Below are positions 1-4,488 of a stretch of DNA of 6,955 nucleotides, in pieces; the stretch's first letter is position 1; each line of letters starts with the position of its first letter. The notes under the pieces were generated by a model. The model searched no databases. It worked only from the letters and a program-made list of their open reading frames with translations, and was not told the DNA's origin. This DNA is from Brevundimonas sp. (GTDB taxonomy: Bacteria > Pseudomonadota > Alphaproteobacteria > Caulobacterales > Caulobacteraceae). The position numbers and the translations under genes were made by a program. The stretch is taken from NCBI RefSeq assembly GCF_031082345.1, contig NZ_JAVHLH010000098.1, positions 2,301-9,255 of the forward strand, read 5' to 3'.

Positions 1-377
1 TTGGCCACCTGGCGAACGTCGGCGAGATGCTTGTTCGATTCGCGGCAGGTGTCGTGGATGTCCTTCAGCGGCGCGCCGGACAGCTCGAACTGGCCCCCGG
101 GCTCGAGGCTGATCGAGGCGGTGAAGCCCTCGGCGTTCTCGCGCTCCAGGGCGATGACGAAACCGCCTTCGCGCACCTCGCGCCAGCCGAACCGGGTCAG
201 GCCCTCCAGCATGGCCTTGATGCCGTTCGGCCCGTCATAGGCCGGACGCCGCAGCGTCGACATGTCGAAGCCGAATTTCTCGTGCTCGGCGCCGATGCGC
301 CACTGATCCTTGGGTTTGGACCCCTTCGACATCGCGCCGATCAGGTCTTCGCGGGTGAGCGGTTCGGCGTCGGCCAT
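1..377 (-). CDS. gshA: Glutamate-cysteine ligase, N-terminal part (cut by window edge)
   Basis: This enzyme joins L-glutamate and L-cysteine using ATP, the first and usually rate-limiting step of cytoplasmic glutathione synthesis. About 125 codons are visible from the ATG at 377; the rest lies beyond base 1. The visible part matches the plant/alphaproteobacterial GCS2-type ligase: SKGSKPKDQWRIGAEHEKFGF near residues 17-37 (broken here as SKGSKPKDQW and RIGAEHEKFGF), then GGFVIALERENAEGFTASIS at 71-90 and LEPGGQFELSGAPL at 91-104. The GAEHEKFGF and LEPGGQFELSGAP blocks are typical of the ATP-grasp-like glutamine synthetase fold. The bacterial gamma-proteobacterial GshA is a different subfamily. 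The start is supported by the family-like N-terminus, although the ribosome-binding site (GAAAGAA about 3 bases upstream) is weak. A 67-bp gap separates it from the upstream channel gene on the same strand. Placement next to rsmE is a familiar alphaproteobacterial arrangement, from memory. Confidence 0.93.
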   Translation of the reverse strand, partial: MADAEPLTREDLIGAMSKGSKPKDQWRIGAEHEKFGFDMSTLRRPAYDGPNGIKAMLEGLTRFGWREVREGGFVIALERENAEGFTASISLEPGGQFELSGAPLKDIHDTCRESNKHLADVRQVA

Positions 378-444
378 GCGGTTCTTTCAGCCCCAGAGCC
401 CGAAGGCTGTCGTGGCGGCTAGATGGGGCGGAACGTCGCGTTCC

Positions 445-903
445 TCAAGGGTCGTCGCGATGGATCAGGCCGTGTTTCCTGCGGGCCGTGAACGGGGTCA
501 TGACGCTGACGAAGAAGGCGATCGACCATCCCAGCAGGATCGCCCCCGCCACGCCCTCGATCGCGCCCAGCAGCCGCCACTGCGGCGCCATCAGCGAATC
601 GTCATAGCCGATCGAGCCATAGCTGATGCTGGAGAAATAGACCGCCTCGCGCATGTCGGGCACGGCGCCGATCGTTTTGTAGAGGGCGGCGTACATCCAG
701 ATCTCCGCCCCATGGAGGACGAACAGGCCGAGGACCACGACGATGGTCAGCAGCGCGTGCCGCCACAGCGGCCCCTCGACATAGGACCGGTTCGCCCGGA
801 TTTCGTACATTTCCAGGCCGCGCCCGAGGCTGAGCAGGCCGAAGCCGTGGATGCTGACGGCCAGCAGGGCCATCACCGTCGACAGGGCCAGTTCGTTGAA
901 CAT
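445..903 (-). CDS. Small potassium-channel-like membrane protein with altered filter (GYDD)
   Basis: A 152-residue inner-membrane protein resembling the ion-channel (Ion_trans_2) pore family. Hydrophobic segments lie at about residues 5-27, 49-74 and 112-136. Before the last one is a pore-loop pattern, YFSSISYGSIGYDD (89-102). In canonical potassium channels the filter reads T-V-G-Y-G-D; here residues 97-102 read S-I-G-Y-D-D, so the second filter glycine is an aspartate. The segment after the pore (WRLLGAIEGVAGAILLGWS) resembles the inner helix of bacterial one-pore channels. The tail is short and basic (ARRKHGLIHRDD), with no RCK/TrkA-N regulatory domain. The ATG at 903 has a good ribosome-binding site (AGGA, 7-base spacing). 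It lies 31 bp after rsmE and upstream of gshA on the same strand, so co-transcription is likely. Ion selectivity and even channel activity are inferred. Confidence 0.8.
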   Translation of the reverse strand: MFNELALSTVMALLAVSIHGFGLLSLGRGLEMYEIRANRSYVEGPLWRHALLTIVVVLGLFVLHGAEIWMYAALYKTIGAVPDMREAVYFSSISYGSIGYDDSLMAPQWRLLGAIEGVAGAILLGWSIAFFVSVMTPFTARRKHGLIHRDDP

Positions 904-934
904 GCCGCATCCTGCCCCGAAGCCGCCGGTCCCG

Positions 935-1654
935 CTAGCGGTCCCAGTCGCCGACCGCCGCCTGCCACAGGGTCAGGGCGGCGGTGGCGGCGGTGTCGGC
1001 CCGCAGGATGCGCGGCCCCAGCGAGACGGCGGTGGTGAAGGGCAGGACCCGCAGCCGCTCGCGCTCCTCCGGCGAGAACCCGCCCTCGGGGCCGATCAGC
1101 ACGGCCCAGGGGTCTCCGCCGGCCTCCGCCAGCGCCCCCATCGCCGGCGCCCCGCCGGTCTCGTCGCAGAACATCAGCCGTCGCCCGGCCTCCCAGCCGT
1201 CCAGCAGCTCGGCCAGCTTCACCGGCTCGTCGATCATCGGCACGTCGAGCCGCCCGGTCTGTTCCGCCGCCTCGATGGCGATGGCGTCCAGCCGGTCCAT
1301 CCGCACATGCTGGACCTGGGTCCGGTGGGTGACCACCAGCCGGATGCGCCGCACGCCCAGTTCGGTCGCCTTCTCGACGGCGAACTCCAGCGCGCTCTTC
1401 TTCACCACGCTGATCAGCAGTTCGACATCGGGACCGGTCGCCTGCGGCCGGACCTGTTGTTCGGCCCGCAGCACCACGCCCTTCTTCAGCACCTCGGTGA
1501 TGACGCAGCGCCACTCGCCGTCGACGCCGTTGAAGACCAGCAGGGAGTCGCCGATCTTCAGCCGCATCACCTGGGTCAGATAGCGCGACTGGTCCAGCGT
1601 CGGCAGGACGGCGGCCTCGGGGGCGAGGGGGGCGGGGACGTGGAGGCGGATCAT
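935..1654 (-). CDS. rsmE: 16S rRNA (uracil(1498)-N(3))-methyltransferase RsmE
   Basis: A 239-residue SAM-dependent SPOUT methyltransferase that makes m3U1498 in 16S rRNA near the decoding centre of the 30S subunit. Length and layout match the family. The N-terminal part (1-70) is the PUA-like RNA-binding region (RYLTQVMRLKIGDSLLVFNG). Then come VKKSALEFAVEKATELGV at 84-101 and IAIEAAEQTGR at 125-135. The knotted SAM-binding part has IGPEGGFSPEE at 187-197 and LGPRILRADTA at 212-222. Most homologues I recall have ETA where this one has DTA (Asp220), a conservative change. The ATG at 1654 begins MIRLHVP, as expected, and is the first start after the upstream stop. No Shine-Dalgarno sequence precedes it. 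Instead GCTAAGAAC (minus strand, 1669-1661) ends 6 bases before the ATG, which could mean a leaderless message (inference). The palindrome-bounded GIY-YIG module begins only 15 bp upstream. Confidence 0.96.
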   Translation of the reverse strand: MIRLHVPAPLAPEAAVLPTLDQSRYLTQVMRLKIGDSLLVFNGVDGEWRCVITEVLKKGVVLRAEQQVRPQATGPDVELLISVVKKSALEFAVEKATELGVRRIRLVVTHRTQVQHVRMDRLDAIAIEAAEQTGRLDVPMIDEPVKLAELLDGWEAGRRLMFCDETGGAPAMGALAEAGGDPWAVLIGPEGGFSPEERERLRVLPFTTAVSLGPRILRADTAATAALTLWQAAVGDWDR

Positions 1655-1668
1655 GGGGCCGTTCTTAG

Positions 1669-1703
1669 CTTGTCATCCCGGACGAGCGAAGCGAGATCCG
1701 GGA
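1669..1703. repeat. Left terminal palindrome of the GIY-YIG module
   Basis: TCCCGGA (1676-1682) pairs with TCCGGGA (1697-1703). Between them CGAGC-GAA-GCGAG (1683-1695) can fold further: C1683-G1695, two tandem G-A pairs, G1686-C1692, C1687-G1691 and a GAA loop. The centre GAGCGAAGCGAG is therefore a mirror repeat that becomes a hairpin only if G-A pairs form. The outer bases 1669-1684 are the 16-bp inverted repeat shared with 2144-2159. Palindromes of the 'GTCATCCCGGA...TCCGGGA' type are, from memory, common intergenic repeats in alphaproteobacteria. Confidence 0.75.
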
Positions 1704-1729
1704 CGTGCTGGGGTTGTATAATCTCGATC

Positions 1730-1763
1730 TCTCCCGGACGGCCCGTAGGGTCGAGCCGGGAGA
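1730..1763 (+). promoter_or_regulatory. Hairpin overlapping the GIY-YIG ribosome-binding site
   Basis: TCTCCCGG (1730-1737) pairs perfectly with CCGGGAGA (1756-1763). The inner stem CGGCCC (1739-1744) pairs with GGGTCG (1748-1753) through one G-T/U pair, closing a GTA loop at 1745-1747. In the plus-strand transcript the right arm contains GGAG (1759-1762), which is 8 bases before the GTG start at 1771. Folding would therefore hide the Shine-Dalgarno sequence, and translation could be kept low. The structure is seen in the sequence; the regulatory role is inference. It could equally be another copy of the module's palindrome family. Confidence 0.5.
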
Positions 1764-1770
1764 AGGGCAC

Positions 1771-2073
1771 GTGGCAAAGCGCTTCTATGTCTATTTGCTC
1801 GCGAGCGGCCCGTGCGGCTGGCTGTACGTTGGCGTCACCAACGACCTGATCCGACGGGTGGCGGAGCACAAGCAGGGTCTGATCCCCGGCTATACCGCCC
1901 AGCGCGGCATTGATCGCCTGGTCTGGTACGAGACCCACCAGTACATCGATCAGGCGATCCTCCGCGAGAAGGGGATCAAGCGCTGGCTAAGAACCTGGAA
2001 GTTCGCCCTGATCGAGGAAGGGAATCCGCACTGGGGCGATCTGTACGGAGAGTTGTGCGCGCGGGGTTCCTAG
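1771..2073 (+). CDS. Small GIY-YIG family nuclease
   Basis: A 100-residue single-domain protein of the GIY-YIG endonuclease superfamily (small UvrC-N/YhbQ-like type). In order it has FYVYLLAS (5-12), matching the GIY strand; WLYVGVTNDLIRRVAEHKQG (17-36), matching the YIG strand followed by the helix with the conserved Arg and His; GYTAQRGIDRLVWYETH (40-56); AILREKGIKRWLRTWK (62-77); and NPHWGDLY (85-92). Candidate catalytic residues are Tyr8, Tyr19, Arg28/Arg29, His33 and a Glu at 54 or 66. Family members are usually 90-110 residues. I prefer the GTG at 1771, because GGAGAAGGG lies just upstream and the protein then begins MAKRFYVYLL. An in-frame GTG at 1705 would add 22 unrelated residues encoded by palindromic repeat DNA. 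It is the only plus-strand gene here and is enclosed by inverted repeats. Its substrate is unknown; repair, recombination or repeat-mobilising roles are all possible. Confidence 0.88.
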   Translation: MAKRFYVYLLASGPCGWLYVGVTNDLIRRVAEHKQGLIPGYTAQRGIDRLVWYETHQYIDQAILREKGIKRWLRTWKFALIEEGNPHWGDLYGELCARGS

Positions 2074-2100
2074 GCCCGGTTCGGCGAAGCCGACCGGGCC
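2073..2100. repeat. Hairpin directly after the GIY-YIG stop codon
   Basis: The arms GGCCCGGTTCGGC (2073-2085) and GCCGACCGGGCC (2089-2100) pair along 12 bp with one bulged T and close a GAA loop (2086-2088). The left arm begins on the last base of the TAG stop codon. It could help end transcription of the nuclease gene, but no run of T follows on either strand, so a standard intrinsic terminator is not supported. Its apex GCGAAGC is the same as in the hairpins at 1676-1703 and 3379-3393. Confidence 0.65.
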
Positions 2101-2122
2101 GGCGACGTACATCTTCCACCCG

Positions 2123-2159
2123 TCCCGGATCGCCGCTGCGCGGCGTCCGGGATGACAAG
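2123..2159. repeat. Right terminal palindrome of the GIY-YIG module
   Basis: TCCCGGA (2123-2129) pairs with TCCGGGA (2146-2152), and CGCCGC (2131-2136) pairs with GCGGCG (2140-2145), with one bulged T (2130) and a TGC loop (GCA on the minus strand). Bases 2144-2159 are the inverted copy of 1669-1684. The outer stem is shared with the left terminal palindrome but the centre differs, as expected for members of one repeat family with variable loops. It ends 16 bp before the acyl-CoA dehydrogenase stop codon and could also affect the 3' end of that convergent transcript. Confidence 0.75.
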
Positions 2160-2175
2160 GATCCCAGCCTTCGCC

Positions 2176-3339
2176 CTAAAGCGTCCGCGCGATCAGCAGC
2201 TTCATGATCTCATTCGTCCCGCCGTAGATCCGCTGCACCCGGGCGTCCTTGTACAGCTGGGCGATCGGATATTCGTTCATGTAGCCGTAGCCGCCGTGCA
2301 GCTGCAGCATCTCGTCGATGACCTCGCCCTGGATGTCGGTGACCCAGTATTTGGCCATCGAGGCGGTGGCCGCGTCCAGTTTGCCCTGCAGATGCAGGCC
2401 CAGGCAGTGGTCGACGAAGACCTTGGCCACCGTCAGCTTGGTCTTCACCTCGGCCAGTTTGAACTGGGTGTTCTGGAAGTCGATGATCCGTTTCCCGAAC
2501 GCCTTGCGGTCCTTGACGTAGGCCAGGGTCTCCTGAAGCCCGCGCTCGGCCGCCGCCACGCCCTGGACGGCGATGTTGAGCCGCTCCTGCGGCAGCTGCT
2601 GCATCAGCTGGATGAAGCCCTGGCCCTCGCCGCCGCCGATGATGTTCTCGCCCGGGACCTTCACGTCGTTGAAGAACAGCTCGGAGGTGTCGTTCCCCTC
2701 CATGCCGATCTTGTGCAGGTTCCGGCCGCGTTCGAAGCCCTCCGCGCCGTCGGTCTCGACCACGATCAAGCTGGTGCCCTTGGCGCCTTCCGACGGGTCG
2801 GTCTTGGCCACGACGATGATGAAATTGGCCAGCTGGCCGTTGGTGATGAAGGTCTTGGACCCGTTCACCACATACTGGTTCCCGGTCTTGATGGCGGTGG
2901 TCTTGACCCCCTGCAGATCGGACCCCGCGCCGGGCTCGGTCATGGCGATGGCGCCGACCAGTTCGCCCGACTGCAGCCGCGGCAGCCAGCGCGCCTTCTG
3001 CTCGGCGGTGCCGTAATGCCAGATGTAGGGCATGACGATCGCATTGTGCAGCGAGATGCCGAAGTGATCCGCCCCCTTCCAGCCCAGCTGGCGCATCAGC
3101 ACCACCTCGTGCCGGTAGTCCCCGCCCATGCCGCCGTCGTCCTCGGGCATCGACAGACCCAGCAGGCCGGCCTCGCCCGACGCATTCCAAAGCTCGCGCG
3201 GCACGCTGGAGTTGGCCAGCCAAGACTGCACCGCCTCGGGCGAGGCGTGTTCGTCGATCCATTTGCCGACGGAGTCGGCGAAGAGGGTGATCTCCTCCTC
3301 CTGCATGAAGGCCGGTTCGGGGACGTTGAGGACGTTCAT
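2176..3339 (-). CDS. Acyl-CoA dehydrogenase, long-chain (ACADL-like) type
   Basis: A 387-residue flavoenzyme that introduces the trans-2 double bond into acyl-CoA in beta-oxidation, passing electrons to an electron-transfer flavoprotein. The full three-domain family length is present. Visible landmarks are the FAD/substrate signature AMTEPGAGSDL (132-142), FITNG (164-168), RKAFGKRI..FQ (278-289), QLHGGYGYMNEYPI (346-359) and IYGGTNEIMKLLIAR (371-385). The short/medium-chain catalytic Glu position (YEGT) is Gly here (YGGT). A Glu occurs at 252 in LPQERLNIA, the position used as catalytic base in long-chain and isovaleryl-CoA dehydrogenases; IYGGTNEIMK is also characteristic of mammalian LCAD. 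Exact chain-length preference is inferred. The ATG at 3339 (MNVLNVPEP) has AAGGCGAG six bases upstream. Starts further upstream would read through the palindromic repeat and add unrelated sequence. Confidence 0.93.
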   Translation of the reverse strand: MNVLNVPEPAFMQEEEITLFADSVGKWIDEHASPEAVQSWLANSSVPRELWNASGEAGLLGLSMPEDDGGMGGDYRHEVVLMRQLGWKGADHFGISLHNAIVMPYIWHYGTAEQKARWLPRLQSGELVGAIAMTEPGAGSDLQGVKTTAIKTGNQYVVNGSKTFITNGQLANFIIVVAKTDPSEGAKGTSLIVVETDGAEGFERGRNLHKIGMEGNDTSELFFNDVKVPGENIIGGGEGQGFIQLMQQLPQERLNIAVQGVAAAERGLQETLAYVKDRKAFGKRIIDFQNTQFKLAEVKTKLTVAKVFVDHCLGLHLQGKLDAATASMAKYWVTDIQGEVIDEMLQLHGGYGYMNEYPIAQLYKDARVQRIYGGTNEIMKLLIARTL

Positions 3340-3352
3340 GGTGACACTCGCC

Positions 3353-3493
3353 TTCTCCCTCCCCGTCCCGGGGAGGGTGGTCGCGAAGCGACCGGGTGGG
3401 GACGGCTCAGGGAAGCGCGCCCGGCCCATGGGCGGCGCTCCCACCCTGTCGCCGCGTTGCGGCGACATCCCTCCCCGGGACGGGGAGGGAGAA
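3353..3493. repeat. 141-bp nested palindromic intergenic repeat
   Basis: The outer arms 3353-3377 and 3469-3493 are perfect 25-bp inverted repeats (starting TTCTCCCTCCCC and ending GGGGAGGGAGAA). Inside are two independent hairpins: GGTCGC-GAA-GCGACC (3379-3393) and TGTCGCCGC-GTT-GCGGCGACA (3447-3467). A second long-range pair is GGGTGGG (3394-3400) with CCCACCC (3440-3446), and a central 10-bp palindrome GCCCATGGGC lies at 3424-3433. It fills the secF to acyl-CoA dehydrogenase gap; no gene is supported there. From memory, repeats of this style are scattered through Caulobacteraceae genomes. No T-tract follows the hairpins, so a terminator role for secF is only possible. Confidence 0.85.
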
Positions 3494-3499
3494 AGTCAC

Positions 3500-4483
3500 C
3501 TACGGCCGGCTCGCCATGCCCAGCTTGATCGGGGTGGCGTCGTCGGCGGCGCCGCCGCGCTTGACGCCCCACAGCAGGATGATCGGCGCGGCCACATAGA
3601 TCGACGAATAGGTGCCGATGATGATGCCGGCCATCAGGGCGATCGAGAAGCCGAACAGCGCCTCGCCGCCGAACACCGCCAGCGCCGCCAGCACCATGAT
3701 CGCCGTGACCCCGGTGATGATGGTCCGCGAGAGGGTCTCGTTGATCGACAGGTCGATCACCTCGCGCAGAGGCATCTGCTTGTATTTGCGCAGGTTCTCG
3801 CGAAGGCGGTCGAACACCACGACGGTGTCGTTCATCGAATAGCCGATGACGGTCAGGATGGCGGCGACCATGTTGAGGCTGAACTCGAGCCGCATCACCA
3901 CGATCAGCCCGAACACCAGGATCACGTCGTGGACCAGGCCGGCGATCGCGCCGAAGCCGAACTGCGGCTCGAAGCGGAACCAGATGTAGGCGAACATCAG
4001 CACCACGGCCATTCCGAGCGCCAGCATGCCCGAGGTGAACAGCTCGGTGGAGACCTTCGACCCCACCACGGCCACGTCCGAATAGGTCACCTCGCCGACC
4101 GCGCCGGTGATGGCGGCCTCGACCTGCCGCACGACCTGGGTCTGGTCCCGCCCCTCGGGTATCTGGAACCGGACGATGGCCGTCGAGCCGTCGTTCACGT
4201 CGGTTCCGCGCCGGGCGATGCCCTGCACCCCGACGTCGCCGAGACCGAGGTCTCCCACCGCCGCGCGCAGTTCATCCAGCGCCACGACCTGCCCGGCCGG
4301 CTTGGACACCTCCATCGAGGCCCCGCCGCGGAAGTCGATGCCCATGTTCAGGCCGGGATAGAAGCACCCGACGATCGAGGCGATCACCAGCACCGCCGAG
4401 AGGACTCCGAACGCCTTGGAGAATTTGACGAACTGCAGGTTCGTGCGAACCGGCAGCAGTTTGATGAAGGGCCATCCACGCAT
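3500..4483 (-). CDS. secF: Protein translocase subunit SecF
   Basis: Inner-membrane subunit of the SecDF-YajC complex, which uses the proton-motive force to help pull proteins through SecYEG on the periplasmic side. It is 327 residues from the ATG at 4483. It has TM1 at about 25-43 followed by the family signature MGIDFRGGASMEV (47-59), a periplasmic P1-like domain (about 60-140), then five more membrane segments. SMNDTVVVFDRLREN (216-230) is the conserved TM4 motif, with Asp219 in the proton-relay region, and the protein ends with a basic cytoplasmic tail. An ATG at 4489 overlaps the secD stop (TGATG) and would add two residues. I chose 4483 because GGAG lies 8 bases before it but only 2 before 4489. 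Translational coupling to secD is likely either way. Confidence 0.96.
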   Translation of the reverse strand: MRGWPFIKLLPVRTNLQFVKFSKAFGVLSAVLVIASIVGCFYPGLNMGIDFRGGASMEVSKPAGQVVALDELRAAVGDLGLGDVGVQGIARRGTDVNDGSTAIVRFQIPEGRDQTQVVRQVEAAITGAVGEVTYSDVAVVGSKVSTELFTSGMLALGMAVVLMFAYIWFRFEPQFGFGAIAGLVHDVILVFGLIVVMRLEFSLNMVAAILTVIGYSMNDTVVVFDRLRENLRKYKQMPLREVIDLSINETLSRTIITGVTAIMVLAALAVFGGEALFGFSIALMAGIIIGTYSSIYVAAPIILLWGVKRGGAADDATPIKLGMASRP

Positions 4484-4488
4484 CGCCA

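Larger units (their letters stand above)
1669..2159. mobile_element. 491-bp palindrome-bounded module carrying a GIY-YIG nuclease gene
   Basis: Seen directly: CTTGTCATCCCGGACG at 1669-1684 is repeated as a perfect 16-bp inverted copy at 2144-2159. The repeats delimit 491 bp, and the only gene inside is the plus-strand GIY-YIG nuclease. Identity stops abruptly on both sides (1668 and 2160 do not pair). Each copy also pairs with a nearby sequence to form a local hairpin (1676-1703 and 2123-2152). Two more hairpins lie at 1730-1763 and 2073-2100. No target-site duplication is evident: the left flank ends in TTCTTAG and the right begins GATCCC. The unit interrupts an otherwise single-direction gene series. 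The mobile or REP-like interpretation is inference. The alternative is an old intergenic repeat pair that happens to surround a resident gene. Confidence 0.5.

Noticed and set aside
378..444. Possible hairpin between the channel gene and gshA (CCCCA...TGGGG with AGCC...GGCT)
   Set aside because: The stem needs large unequal internal loops and there is no T-tract; this is no better than expected by chance at this GC content.
873..1514. Overlapping minus-strand frame inside rsmE and reaching into the channel gene
   Set aside because: The translation is Arg/Gly/Ala-rich and without motifs, while rsmE in the other frame has all its family signatures.
2073..2100. Intrinsic terminator for the GIY-YIG gene
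   Set aside because: The hairpin is strong, but no T-tract follows on either strand; kept only as a palindromic repeat.
1660..2168. Target-site duplication flanking the GIY-YIG module
   Set aside because: Flanks TTCTTAG and GATCCC share no convincing direct repeat, so no insertion signature can be claimed.
2152..3528. A 458-codon open frame on the plus strand opposite the acyl-CoA dehydrogenase gene
   Set aside because: Its product is rich in His, Gln, Asp and Arg with no recognisable domain, and it is the antisense shadow of a clearly real gene in GC-rich DNA.
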